Numbered from the stretch's first letter, positions 17,221 to 27,493 are shown. The stretch is DNA of 64,000 nucleotides from Sphingomonas sp. SORGH_AS_0950 (GCF_030818415.1 NZ_JAUTAE010000001.1:1738501-1802500); one strand, 5' to 3'. Made by a program: numbers and translations. Notes: generated by a model from the sequence alone, not told the origin.

Positions 17221-18075
17221 TTATCGGGCCCACGTCTCCAGCAGCGTATGCGCGATGGCATAGGCGGGCGGCACGCCGAACCTGGACGCATCCCCCGCCA
17301 GCGCGGCGCGCACCTCGTCCCGCGACACCCAGATCGCGTCCTCCAGCTCGGTCGTGTCGATCGCCAGCCGGTCGTCCAGCGCCGTTGCGACACAGGCGAT
17401 CATCAGCGACGAGGGGAAGGGCCAGGGCTGGCTGGCGATATAGCGGACGTCGCGCACCCGCACGCCCGCTTCTTCGAACAGCTCGCGCACGACCGCTTCC
17501 TCGATCGATTCGCCGGGTTCCAGAAACCCCGCCAGCGCAGAATAGCGCCCCGGCGGAAAGGCGGGCTGGCGGCCGAGCAGAGCGCGCCCGTCATGCTCGG
17601 CGATCATGATGACCACCGGGTCGACTCGCGGGAAATGCTCGGTGCCGCACGCCGGACAGCGCCGCCCCCAGCCCGCGCGGAACGGCGCGGTCGCCGCGCC
17701 GCAGCGCGCGCAAAAGCCATGCCGGGCATGCCAGTCGAGCACCGAGCGCGCCGCCGCATAGGTCGCCGCCTCGCCCGCCGCCAGCGCGTGGAGCGCCGCG
17801 ATCATCTCGACCGAGCGCCCCGCGGCCGGTTCCGCCACCAGCCGCGCGAAATGCGGCACCCCGTCCTCGATGCCCAGCAGGACATGATCCTCCGGCCGGG
17901 CGTCGGGGGCGATGGCGGTCCAGCCCAGGCGCCCCTCGGCCATAACCGGCTGATATTCATTCAGGATCAGCAGCCGTGCCGCCGGATCGGCCAGCGCCGC
18001 GGCGAAACCCGGTTCGTCATGACGCAGCGGATCGGCGCGGTCGAGTCGCCCGCCGGTAAAGCCCAGTCCGTTCAT
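17221..18075 (-). CDS. nudC: NAD+ diphosphatase / NAD-decapping Nudix hydrolase
   Basis: 284 residues. A zinc ribbon with CARCGAATAP and RCPACGTEHFPRVDP (four Cys) is followed by the Nudix box GFLEPGESIEEAVVRELFEEAG, a form of GX5EX7REUXEEXGU. The downstream SQPWPFPSSLM is the NudC-specific motif for NADH/NAD-RNA. The start codon overlaps the stop of the serine hydrolase gene by four bases (ATGA), so this is the last gene of a mutY-hydrolase-nudC operon. Confidence 0.95.
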   Translation of the reverse strand: MNGLGFTGGRLDRADPLRHDEPGFAAALADPAARLLILNEYQPVMAEGRLGWTAIAPDARPEDHVLLGIEDGVPHFARLVAEPAAGRSVEMIAALHALAAGEAATYAAARSVLDWHARHGFCARCGAATAPFRAGWGRRCPACGTEHFPRVDPVVIMIAEHDGRALLGRQPAFPPGRYSALAGFLEPGESIEEAVVRELFEEAGVRVRDVRYIASQPWPFPSSLMIACVATALDDRLAIDTTELEDAIWVSRDEVRAALAGDASRFGVPPAYAIAHTLLETWAR

Positions 18076-19400
18076 CGACGCGGCGCACCCAGATCCTGGT
18101 ACAATGCCGCCGCCAGATCGCGCCGCAACGGATAGCGATCCGCCGGGAAGTAATTGACCATGACGGTCCCGCGCATGTGGCGGCTGGGGTCGACAAAGGC
18201 GATGGTGCCCGCCGCGCCGCCCCAGCCATAGGTGCCCTTGCCCGGCCCGCCCGGCGTATCGGCCAGCGTCACCGACCCGCCCGCGCCGAAGCCAGTCGGC
18301 ACCTCGCCCGCGCTGCCCCCGGTCGTGCCCGACACCGAGCCATAGGTGACGCCCGGCGGCAGCAGGTTCGACATGGCCAGCTTGACCGTCTCGGCCTTCA
18401 TCACGCGGACGCCGTCCACCTCCCCGCCATTCTGAAGCATCTGGAGGAACCGGTCATAGTCGCGCGCCGACATGACCAGCCCCGCCCCGCCATAGGGAAA
18501 GCTGGGCGGCTGGCGAAAGACCGAGCCCGCCGCCGGATCGAGCGGCACCAGCTGGTCGCCGATGAAGGTGTAATTGGTCGCCAGCCGGTTCGCCGCCGAG
18601 GCCGGGACCTGCCAGTAGCTGGACGTCATCCTGAGCGGGGCGAACAGCCGCGTCTGGACGAACCGCTCGAACGGCATGCCCGACACCTTCTCGACCACGG
18701 CCGCCAGCACGTCGAGACCGATCGAATAGCTCCATTTTGTCCCCGGCTCGGCGATCAGCGGCAGGGTCGCGACGCGCTCGGCGAATTGCTGGAGGCTGGC
18801 GGGGCGGGTCGGCCGCACCTTGGCCTCGACCTGCGCATTGGCTGCGAAGGGCACGATGCCAAGCCGCTCATATTCCTGAAGCAGCGGCCCCTTCGTGACG
18901 ATGCTGTATCCCAGCCCCGCCGTATGGGTCATCAGGTTGCGGATAGTGATCGGCCGGGTCGCAGGCCGGGTTTCCAGCGAATGCTCCGGGTCGGTCAGCA
19001 CCCGCATCCGCGCATAGGCCGGATAGATGTCGGACAGCGGCTGGTCGAGCTTCAGCCGCCCCTCCTCGATCAGCATCATCGCGGCCATCGCGGTGATCGG
19101 CTTGGTCATCGAATAGACCCGCCACAGCGTGTCCGGCCCGGCGGCGGGCGCGTTCGGCTCCAGGCTGGTCCGCCCCGCCGAGACGAACACGGTCGGCTGT
19201 CCCAGCATCCCCAGCGCGGCGACGATGCCGGGCATCTTGCCGGTGCGGACATAGCTGTCGAACAGGGCCTGGGTCGCGGGCAGCCGGGTCGCCGCCGCCA
19301 CCGACGCGCGGGGCGGTGCCGCGAGCTGGGCCGGGGCGGCGGTCGCCAGCAGGGTCATCGCCACCCCGCCCGTCATCATCATTCGGCGCATCATCGGCAT
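18072..19400 (-). CDS. exported serine hydrolase of the beta-lactamase class C / esterase family
   Basis: 442 residues with an N-terminal signal peptide (MTGGVAMTLLATAAPAQ). The Ser-x-x-Lys active site is YSMTKPITA (about residue 90), the Tyr motif lies around WSYSIGLDVLAAVVEKV, and the third motif near GWGGAAGT replaces the usual KTG/HTG. It is more likely an esterase or D-aminopeptidase-like enzyme than a beta-lactamase. The start at 19,400 overlaps the mutY stop as TGATG; upstream open frame belongs to mutY. Confidence 0.88.
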   Translation of the reverse strand: MPMMRRMMMTGGVAMTLLATAAPAQLAAPPRASVAAATRLPATQALFDSYVRTGKMPGIVAALGMLGQPTVFVSAGRTSLEPNAPAAGPDTLWRVYSMTKPITAMAAMMLIEEGRLKLDQPLSDIYPAYARMRVLTDPEHSLETRPATRPITIRNLMTHTAGLGYSIVTKGPLLQEYERLGIVPFAANAQVEAKVRPTRPASLQQFAERVATLPLIAEPGTKWSYSIGLDVLAAVVEKVSGMPFERFVQTRLFAPLRMTSSYWQVPASAANRLATNYTFIGDQLVPLDPAAGSVFRQPPSFPYGGAGLVMSARDYDRFLQMLQNGGEVDGVRVMKAETVKLAMSNLLPPGVTYGSVSGTTGGSAGEVPTGFGAGGSVTLADTPGGPGKGTYGWGGAAGTIAFVDPSRHMRGTVMVNYFPADRYPLRRDLAAALYQDLGAPRR

Positions 19401-20449
19401 CAGGTCCTTTTCAACAGATCGGCCGCCCGCGCGAACAGCGTGGGGAGCCCCGCGGTTCCCAGATCGGCGACCGGCCACCATTCCCCCGCCGCCGCGTCCT
19501 CGGGCCGCCCTTCGCTCCGGGCGAGCGCGAGTTCCAGCTCGAAATGGGTGAAGCCATGCACGACCGTCTCGTTCAGCATCGTCCATGGCCCCTTGCCCGG
19601 TGCCTCGGCCAGACCCGGCCGTTCGTCGCTCCATGGCCCGGTCGGCAGCGCGCGCATGCCGCCCAGCATCCCCTTGTCCGGGCGGCGGACCAGCCAGACC
19701 CGCCCTTCCTGCTCGATCCAGAAGACGGTGCCGTGACGATAGGGACGTTTTTTCTTCGGCGCCTTGGCGGGAAGCGTCTCGGCAATCCCTTGCGCGCGGG
19801 CATCGCAATCGACCGCCACAGGGCAGAGCAGGCATTGCGGCTTCTTCACCGTGCAGATCGCGGAGCCCAGGTCCATCATCGCCTGCGCGAAGTCGCCCGC
19901 GCGGGCGTCGGGGGTGATTCGATCGGTTGCGGCGCGGATCGCGGGCCGCGCGGCGGGCAGCGGCGTTGCGATCGCGAACAGCCGGGCGACGACGCGCTCG
20001 ACATTGGCATCGACCACCACCGCGCGCTCGCCGAACGCGATCGCCGCCACCGCCGCCGCCGTATAGGCCCCGAGTCCCGGCAGGTCGCGAAGCGCCGCCT
20101 CCGTCGCCGGGAAACGCCCGCCATGCTCCGCCACGACCGCCCGCGCGGCCTTCACCAGATTGCGCGCACGGGCATAATAGCCCAGCCCCGCCCAGGCGGC
20201 CATGATGTCCTCGTCGGGCGCGGCGGCCAGGCTGGCGACGTCGGGCCAGCGGTCGACCCAGGCGGTGAAGCGCGGCGCGACCGCCGCCACCGTCGTCTGT
20301 TGCAGCATCACCTCCGACAGCCAGACCCGGTACGGAACGGGCGTCTCCCCCGGCTTGCTGCGCCAGGGCAGGTCGCGGGCATGACGGTCGTACCAGGCGA
20401 GCAGCCGGGCCGCAGGATTGTCGGGCGATGATGAAGGCTTGGCGTGCAC
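19400..20449 (-). CDS. mutY: A/G-specific adenine DNA glycosylase
   Basis: Removes adenine mispaired with 8-oxoguanine. 349 residues: HhH-GPD core with LSEVMLQQTTV, helix-hairpin-helix DLPGLGAYTAAAV, catalytic Asp in VVVDANVERV, a [4Fe-4S] loop with Cys spacing 6-2-5 (CTVKKPQCLLCPVAVDC), and a C-terminal Nudix-like domain (from about residue 235) that recognises 8-oxoG. It leads the mutY-hydrolase-nudC operon and is divergent from the DciA-like gene, with very little space between the two starts. Confidence 0.96.
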   Translation of the reverse strand: MHAKPSSSPDNPAARLLAWYDRHARDLPWRSKPGETPVPYRVWLSEVMLQQTTVAAVAPRFTAWVDRWPDVASLAAAPDEDIMAAWAGLGYYARARNLVKAARAVVAEHGGRFPATEAALRDLPGLGAYTAAAVAAIAFGERAVVVDANVERVVARLFAIATPLPAARPAIRAATDRITPDARAGDFAQAMMDLGSAICTVKKPQCLLCPVAVDCDARAQGIAETLPAKAPKKKRPYRHGTVFWIEQEGRVWLVRRPDKGMLGGMRALPTGPWSDERPGLAEAPGKGPWTMLNETVVHGFTHFELELALARSEGRPEDAAAGEWWPVADLGTAGLPTLFARAADLLKRT

Positions 20450-20475
20450 CGGCCCGCTATGGCATGGAGCGCGAC

Positions 20476-20991
20476 ATGAGCAAGCGCGTCCGCGCCCCCC
20501 AGGAGCCGCCCCCCCGTTCCAACCGCCCCCGCGCGGTGTCCGAACTGCTGCCCGCCATCGGCGGCGCGGCCTTTCGTCGTTTCGGCTTCGTGCAGAGCGC
20601 GATCGTCAGCCGCTGGCCCGATATCGTCGGCCCGCGCCTGTCGACCGCCAGCGCGCCCGAATCGATCCGCTTTCCGCAAGGCGAGAAGCAGAATGGCGTG
20701 CTGACCCTGGTCGTGCGCGGGGCCCATGCCCCGATGATGCAGCATATCGCACCCGAGATCATCGAGCGGGTGAACCGCTTCTTCGGCTATCCGGCGGTCG
20801 CGCGGTTGCAGATCCGGCAGGGCGAGCTGCCGATGGGCGCGCCCCGCCGCCCCGCCCGCCCCAAGCCCCAGCCGGTGCCGCCGGAGATGGGCGACGGGCT
20901 GCGCCAGATCGCCGACCCAGAGCTTCGCGCGGTGCTCGAATCGCTGGCCGCGGGCGTCGCGGCGACGCGCGGCATTCCCAAGGTATCGTGA
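20476..20991 (+). CDS. DciA-like DUF721 protein
   Basis: About 171 residues from ATG 20,476 (20,464 and 20,428 are alternative in-frame ATGs; the last overlaps mutY). The DUF721 core contains AVSELLPAIGGAAFRRFGF, RWPDIVGPRLSTASAPESI and GVLTLVVRGAHAPMMQHIAPEIIERVNRFFG. DUF721 proteins include DciA, the ancestral loader of the replicative helicase DnaB, so a role in replication initiation is plausible. The C-terminal part is proline-rich and variable. The stop overlaps the next start as TGATG. Confidence 0.85.
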   Translation: MSKRVRAPQEPPPRSNRPRAVSELLPAIGGAAFRRFGFVQSAIVSRWPDIVGPRLSTASAPESIRFPQGEKQNGVLTLVVRGAHAPMMQHIAPEIIERVNRFFGYPAVARLQIRQGELPMGAPRRPARPKPQPVPPEMGDGLRQIADPELRAVLESLAAGVAATRGIPKVS

Positions 20992-21686
20992 TGCGCCTTT
21001 TCCTGTCGCTGGCCGCGCTCGGCCTTTCGCTTTCCGCCACCGGCGCCGTCGAGGCGGCCCAGGCACAGCGCAAGACCGACTGGACGACCCATATCACCCA
21101 GACGCCGACGGGCGCCTATGTCATCGGCAATCCGGCGGCGCGGGTGAAGCTGGTCGAATATGTCAGCTATACCTGCCCGCATTGCGCCGCCTTCATCAAC
21201 AGCTCGGGCGCGGTGCTGAAGGGGCAGATGGTCCGGTCGGGCTCGACCAGCATCGAGCTGCGCCATTACATCTTCAACCGGATCGACCTGGCGGCCGCGC
21301 TGATCGCGCGGTGCGGCGGCGCGGCGAAATTCGCCGGGCTGACCGACACGCTGTTCGCGCAGCAGAAGACGTGGCTGGCGCGCGGCATGGAGTTCGAACA
21401 GGCCAATGGCCAGCGGATCGGCATGTATCCGGCGGCGGCGCAGATGCGCGCGATCGCCGATGGCGCGGGGCTGACCGAAATCGGCCGGAGCGCCGGGCTG
21501 ACCGATGCGCAGATCACCGCCTGCCTGTCGGATCGCGCCGCCACCGACCGGATCGTCGCGATGACCAGCTCTGCCCCCAAGACCCTGGAGGGCACGCCCG
21601 GCTTCTTCATCAACGGTCGCCAGGCGACGGGTGTCTTCACCTGGGAACGCCTGTTGCCGCTGTTGCGCGCGGCCGGAGCCCGCTGA
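20991..21686 (+). CDS. exported DsbA-family thioredoxin-fold protein
   Basis: 231 residues with a signal peptide (ending near AQAQ|RKTDW) and a thioredoxin-fold thiol oxidase domain of the DsbA/DSBA-like type: VKLVEYVSYTCPHCAAF with the CPHC active site, then the helical insertion, and the cis-Pro motif GTPGFFING. Predicted periplasmic disulphide oxidase or reductase. It starts inside the stop of the DciA-like gene and is followed by a related lipoprotein. Confidence 0.9.
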   Translation: MRLFLSLAALGLSLSATGAVEAAQAQRKTDWTTHITQTPTGAYVIGNPAARVKLVEYVSYTCPHCAAFINSSGAVLKGQMVRSGSTSIELRHYIFNRIDLAAALIARCGGAAKFAGLTDTLFAQQKTWLARGMEFEQANGQRIGMYPAAAQMRAIADGAGLTEIGRSAGLTDAQITACLSDRAATDRIVAMTSSAPKTLEGTPGFFINGRQATGVFTWERLLPLLRAAGAR

Positions 21687-21714
21687 TCCCCCTTTTCTCT
21701 CGGAGCATTTGTCG

Positions 21715-22464
21715 ATGAAGTCTCGTCTCCTCCTTCTCGCCCTGCCTCTCGCGCTGCCTCTCGCACTGGCCGCCTGCGGTGGCGGCGGCGACGCCAACAG
21801 CAGCGCTCCCGCCGCCTCGCCGGTCGCGGCGGTCCCCGCGCCTGCGGGCAAGGACTGGACCCAGGTCGTCAGCAAGACCGGCGAAGGCTTCGTGATGGGC
21901 AACCCCAATGCCCCGATCAAGCTGGTCGAATATGGCTCGCGCCTGTGCCCCGCCTGCGGCGCCTTCGCGCGGGAAGGCTATGAGCCGCTGACGAACGATT
22001 ACGTCAAGTCGGGCAAGGTCAGCTGGGAATTCCGCGAATTCCTGATCCACGGCGCGCCCGACCTGCCGCCCGCGCTGCTCGGCATCTGCGCGGGCGAGGC
22101 GACCTTCTTCCCGATCCTGGAACAGATGTACCAGTCGCAGCAGGGCTTCAACGACAAGCTCCAGGCGATGAGCCCCGAGCAGCAAAAGGCGTTGCAGAAC
22201 GCCAAGCCGGTCGACGTGATCAAGGCGCTGGCCGACCAGATGGACCTGATCAACTTCGTCAAGCAACGCGGCATCCCCGAGGCCAAGGCGCGCGCCTGCC
22301 TCAGCAACATGCTGGAGATCGACCGCCTGACCAAGCAGACCCAGGATCGCGGCGCCGACGGCACGGTGACGGGCACCCCGACCTTCATCCTGAACGGCAA
22401 GCCGCTTCAGGGCGCGATCACCTGGAAGGACGTCCAGGCCGCGCTGAAGAACGCGGGCGCGTAA
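21715..22464 (+). CDS. DsbA-family thioredoxin-fold lipoprotein
   Basis: 249 residues. The start at ATG 21,715 is followed by a lipoprotein signal with lipobox LALAACGG (Cys 22), a Ser/Ala/Pro linker, and a thioredoxin fold paralogous to the upstream gene: IKLVEYGSRLCPACGAF with CPAC active site and cis-Pro motif GTPTFILNG. The different XX residues (PA versus PH) suggest a different redox potential from its neighbour. It is followed by a strong terminator. Confidence 0.9.
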   Translation: MKSRLLLLALPLALPLALAACGGGGDANSSAPAASPVAAVPAPAGKDWTQVVSKTGEGFVMGNPNAPIKLVEYGSRLCPACGAFAREGYEPLTNDYVKSGKVSWEFREFLIHGAPDLPPALLGICAGEATFFPILEQMYQSQQGFNDKLQAMSPEQQKALQNAKPVDVIKALADQMDLINFVKQRGIPEAKARACLSNMLEIDRLTKQTQDRGADGTVTGTPTFILNGKPLQGAITWKDVQAALKNAGA

Positions 22465-22487
22465 GCGCGGCATTCGTGGTTCGTGAA

Positions 22488-22520
22488 GGGCGGTCGGGCG
22501 AAGGCTCGGCCGCCCTTTTT
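22488..22520 (+). terminator. Rho-independent terminator after the thioredoxin-fold pair
   Basis: GGGCGG...CCGCCC stem with imperfect inner pairing, loop around GAAG, then TTTTT. It is 24 bases after the stop codon. Confidence 0.85.
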
Positions 22521-22537
22521 CTTGTCCACGCCTCCTG

Positions 22538-22694
22538 TTCCCCGGCGAAGGCCGGGGCCCAGTCGCCCCATCGTCGCTGGCGCGCGGACGGCTTCATGGG
22601 AGGCGTTTGCGACGCGCCGGTTTGAGCCTCCCACGCGACGCCGGGAGCCATTTCGATCGCATCGTAACTGGGCCCCGGCCTTCGCCGGGGAACC
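22538..22694. repeat. second copy of the CCCCGGCGAAGGCCGGGG repeat family
   Basis: Arms TTCCCCGGCGAAGGCCGGGG (22,539) and CCGGCCTTCGCCGGGGAA (22,675), with CCCAGT / ACTGGG extending the pairing. The roughly 100-base centre has GGGAGGC...GCCTCCC as a further hairpin. Related to 10,657-10,782. Confidence 0.75.
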
Positions 22695-22718
22695 GGGCCT
22701 TTCAATGGCTCTCCCCCA

Positions 22719-23187
22719 CCCCGTTCGCACTGAGCGAAATCGAAATGCACGCCCCGCCATCTTCGCGAAGGGATTCCCGTGGCCTTCGACTGCGCTCAGG
22801 CTGAACGGAGGGAAGGATGTAGGACCGCGCCGACGCTCCCCCCACCCCCGTTCGCACTGAGCGAAGTCGAAGTGCACGCCCCGCTATCTCCGCGAGGGGA
22901 TTCCCGTGGCCTTCGACTGCGCTCAGGCTGAACGGAGGGAAGGATGTGGGATCGCGCCGACACTCCCCACCCCCGTTCGCACTGAGCGAAGTCGAAGTGC
23001 ACGTACCGCCGTCTCCGCAAGCGGATTCCCATGGCCTTCGACTGCGCTCAGGCTGAACGGAGGGCAGACTGTGGGATCGCGCCGACAATCCCCACCCCCG
23101 TTCGCACTGAGCGAAGTCGAAGTGCACGCCTCGCCATCTCCGCGAGGGGATTCCCGGCCTTCGACCGCTCAGGCTGAACGGAGTTCG
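22719..23187. repeat. tandem array of four REP-like units of about 125 bp
   Basis: Units begin at 22,719, 22,846, 22,971 and 23,096 (periods 127, 125, 125). Each has CCCCGTTCGCACTGAGCGAA at the left, then a GATTCCC segment, then the inverse arm CTTCGACTGCGCTCAGGCTG followed by AACGGAG and, in the first three, a conserved tail (GATGT/GACTGTGGGATCGCGCCGACA). The fourth unit is shortened. It fills the gap between two terminators; no gene lies here. Confidence 0.9.
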
Positions 23188-23205
23188 GGACCATGAAGCA
23201 GACAC

Positions 23206-23240
23206 AAAAAGGGCCCGGGGATCGCTCCCCGGGCCCTTTT
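23206..23240 (-). terminator. terminator of groESL, possibly bidirectional
   Basis: GGGCCCGGGG and CCCCGGGCCC form a perfect 10-bp stem around ATCGCT, with AAAAA on the left (a T tract for the minus strand) and TTTT on the right. groEL ends about 75 bases away. Confidence 0.9.
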
Positions 23241-23316
23241 CTGTTGGCTGTGCCGCAAGGACAAGCCGGTCCGGTTCCCGGCGAGGCGCAAGCCCCGCCG
23301 GTCGCCGGTATCCGAC

Positions 23317-24984
<1,668 letters not shown>

Positions 24985-25014
24985 TCAGAAAAACGGAAAA
25001 GAAGAAACGGTCGC

Positions 25015-25308
25015 TCAGCCGATGATGCCGAGGATGTCCGATTCCTTCATGATCAGCAGGTCTTCACCGTTCACCTTGACCTCGGTGCCCGACCACTTGC
25101 CGAACAGGATGCGGTCGCCCGCCTTCACGTCCAGCGGGGTCAGCTTGCCGTCTTCGGCCTTCGCGCCCGAACCGGCGGCGACAACCTCGCCCTCCTGGGG
25201 CTTTTCCTTGGCGGTGTCGGGGATGATGATCCCACCGGCCGTCTTTTCCTCGGCCTCGACGCGACGGACGAGAACGCGGTCGTGCAACGGACGAAAGTTC
25301 ATTGCCAT
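25015..25308 (-). CDS. groS: co-chaperonin GroES
   Basis: 97 residues, full length: [20 protein letters not shown], the mobile loop [16 protein letters not shown], and [12 protein letters not shown]. Forms the heptameric lid on GroEL. It is the first gene of the groES-groEL operon; an overlapping CIRCE operator and a promoter lie 29-92 bases upstream. Confidence 0.99.
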   Translation of the reverse strand: MAMNFRPLHDRVLVRRVEAEEKTAGGIIIPDTAKEKPQEGEVVAAGSGAKAEDGKLTPLDVKAGDRILFGKWSGTEVKVNGEDLLIMKESDILGIIG

Positions 25309-25336
25309 GTCCCTTTATCTGGCATGTTACACTTTT

Positions 25337-25363
25337 CTGGCACTCGAGCCATGCGAGTGCCAA
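25337..25363 (-). promoter_or_regulatory. CIRCE operator (HrcA site)
   Basis: TGGCACTC, nine bases (GAGCCATGC), then GAGTGCCA: perfect 8-bp inverted arms with the 9-base spacing of CIRCE (consensus TTAGCACTC-N9-GAGTGCTAA). It lies 29 bases upstream of groES, between the promoter and the start codon, so HrcA would block transcription. Confidence 0.92.
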
Positions 25364-25371
25364 CGCCACCG

Positions 25372-25400
25372 GATATGTGAACGCCGGTTCAGGCCGTCAA
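25372..25400 (-). promoter_or_regulatory. probable sigma-70-type promoter of groESL
   Basis: On the minus strand TTGACG (25,400-25,395) and CATATC (25,377-25,372) are separated by 17 bases, directly upstream of the CIRCE operator. The -10 match is moderate. No start-site data. Confidence 0.55.
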
Positions 25401-25528
25401 CGACCCCCATCAAAAAATTTCGACCGAGCGCCCCGAAAGCGGGAACAAAATCGCGGTGCGGCGGCGTCCGTATTGGCTGGCTAATACGGGCCATTGCCGC
25501 GCCTTCGCGGCTGGGGTAGCGATGGGGA

Positions 25529-27493
25529 ATGACCGACGCTCGCGCAGACGCTCTTCCGCCCGCCTCTCCCCTCGACCAGGATTTCAGCCGACCGGGACGC
25601 AAGCCGGGCAAGCGCAGCGGCTGGCGCATTCTGAAGGCGGCGTGGCGGCTGCTGGTCGGGATCAAGGATTTCCTGGTCCTGGCGGCGATGCTGCTGTTCT
25701 TCGGCCTGATCTTCGCCGCGCTCAATGCACGGCCGGGAACCAAGGCGATCACCGACGGCGCCCTCCTGCTCAAGCTGGACGGCCCGATCGTCGAGCAGCC
25801 CGAGACGATTGCGCCGCTCGCCATGCTGTCGGGGCGCAGCGTCCCGCACGAATATCGCCTGCGCGATCTGGTCAGCGCGATCGATACGGCCCGCGACGAT
25901 GGCCGGGTCAAGCTGCTGGTCCTCGACCTCGACAGCTTCGGCGGCGCGTACCCGGCCAGTCTCCAGGAGGTCGGCGACGCGATCCAGCGCTTCCGCAAGG
26001 GCGGCAAGCCGGTGCTGGCCTATGCCACCGCCTATACCGACGGCGCCTATCGCCTGGCCGCGAACGCCAGCGAGATCTGGGTCAACCCGCTGGGCGGCAC
26101 GCTGTTCGCGGGGCCGGGCGGCAACCAGCTCTATTACAAGGGGCTGATCGACAAGCTGGGCGTCAACGCGCATGTCTACCGCGTCGGCAAGTTCAAGTCC
26201 TTCGTCGAACCCTATATCCGCGCCGACCAGAGCCCGGAGGCGCGCGCGGCCTCGCAGGCGCTGTACGGCACGCTGTTCGCCCAGTGGCGAGAGGGCGTCG
26301 CCAAGGCGCGGCCCAAGGCGCAGATCGACAGCTTCCTGGCCCAGCCCGACCGCGCGGTGCTGGCCGCGAACGGCAGCATCGCCGATGCGAACCTGAAGGC
26401 CGGGCTGGTCGACAGGCTGGGTGACAAGCTGGCCTTCGGCAAGCGCGTCGCCGAGATTGCGGGCGCCGATGCGAGCAAGCCTGCGGGCAGCTTCCGGACC
26501 ATTTCCTACGCCGCCTGGGTTCGTGCCCATCCCCTGCCGACGCAAGGCGACGCGATCGGCGTGCTGACCATCGCGGGCAATATCGTCGATGGCGAGGCGG
26601 GCCCCGGCACCGCGGCAGGCGATACGATCGCCAAGGCGCTGCTCGACGGGCTGGCCAAGAAGAAACTGAAGGCGCTGGTCGTCCGCGTCGCCTCGCCCGG
26701 CGGCTCGGTGCTGGCCTCCGAGCAGATCCGCCAGGCGATCCTGGAGGCCAAGCGCCAGAAGCTGCCCGTCATCGTGTCGATGGGCGGCCTGGCCGCGTCG
26801 GGCGGCTATTGGGTCTCGACCCCCGCCGACCTGATCTTCGCAGAGCCGGGCACGATCACCGGGTCGATCGGCATCTTCGGGCTGATCCCCTCGTTCGAGA
26901 ACACGCTGGCCAAGATCGGCATCACCACCGACGGGGTGAAGACCACGCCGCTGACCGGCCAGCCCGACGTGCTGGGCGGCTTCACCCCGATGCTCGACAC
27001 GATCCTCCAGGCGGGGATCGAGAATGGCTATCGCCAGTTCCTGACCCGCGTCGCCGAGTCGCGCCACATGTCGGTGGAAAAGGTCGACACCATCGCGCAG
27101 GGCCGCGTGTGGGACGGCGGCACCGCGCGCCAGATCGGGCTGGTCGACCGGTTCGGCACCCTGTCCGACGCGATCGCCGAGGCGGCGCACCGCGCCAGGC
27201 TGGACCCCGCCAAGGTCCATGCCGAATATCTGGAGAAGAAGCCGGGCTTCGCCGCGATGCTGGCCGAAGGGTTCGACGGCGACGATGACGACACGCAGCA
27301 GGGCGGCGACGTATTCGCCATCGCGGCGGCGGAGCGTCGCGCGGTCGCGGCCCGCGCGCTGGGCGATGTCGCGCGGCTGGCGCGCGGCGGATCGGTGCAG
27401 GCGCGCTGCCTGGAATGCGGCGGCCTGGGTCCGGTGGGCTCGGTCAGCGACGAGCGGCTGCTCGACCTGCTGATCGCGCGGCTGGGGCTGTGA
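25529..27493 (+). CDS. sppA: signal peptide peptidase SppA, 67 kDa type
   Basis: 654-residue membrane-bound serine protease that degrades cleaved signal peptides. One N-terminal membrane helix (FLVLAAMLLFFGLIFAAL, about residues 47-64) is followed by two tandem S49 domains. The catalytic lysine lies in the first (RVGKFKSFVEPY) and the nucleophilic serine in the second (SMGGLAASGGYWVS), as in the E. coli enzyme. The extreme C-terminus (about residues 600-654) is an extra basic and Gly-rich tail with a CLECGG motif. It is divergent from groES. Confidence 0.94.
   Translation: MTDARADALPPASPLDQDFSRPGRKPGKRSGWRILKAAWRLLVGIKDFLVLAAMLLFFGLIFAALNARPGTKAITDGALLLKLDGPIVEQPETIAPLAMLSGRSVPHEYRLRDLVSAIDTARDDGRVKLLVLDLDSFGGAYPASLQEVGDAIQRFRKGGKPVLAYATAYTDGAYRLAANASEIWVNPLGGTLFAGPGGNQLYYKGLIDKLGVNAHVYRVGKFKSFVEPYIRADQSPEARAASQALYGTLFAQWREGVAKARPKAQIDSFLAQPDRAVLAANGSIADANLKAGLVDRLGDKLAFGKRVAEIAGADASKPAGSFRTISYAAWVRAHPLPTQGDAIGVLTIAGNIVDGEAGPGTAAGDTIAKALLDGLAKKKLKALVVRVASPGGSVLASEQIRQAILEAKRQKLPVIVSMGGLAASGGYWVSTPADLIFAEPGTITGSIGIFGLIPSFENTLAKIGITTDGVKTTPLTGQPDVLGGFTPMLDTILQAGIENGYRQFLTRVAESRHMSVEKVDTIAQGRVWDGGTARQIGLVDRFGTLSDAIAEAAHRARLDPAKVHAEYLEKKPGFAAMLAEGFDGDDDDTQQGGDVFAIAAAERRAVAARALGDVARLARGGSVQARCLECGGLGPVGSVSDERLLDLLIARLGL

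Noticed and set aside
18072..19400. True class C beta-lactamase
   Set aside because: SxxK is present but the third motif is GWGGAAGT instead of KTG and the overall pattern fits the esterase/penicillin-binding-like group.
22719..23187. Possible CRISPR array
   Set aside because: Units are about 125 bases and similar along their whole length. There are no short constant repeats separated by unique spacers and no cas genes nearby.
22483..23205. Several 60-170-codon frames across the repeat array
   Set aside because: Their proteins simply repeat the translated REP unit (VRTERSRSA-type) and start or stop inside repeats.
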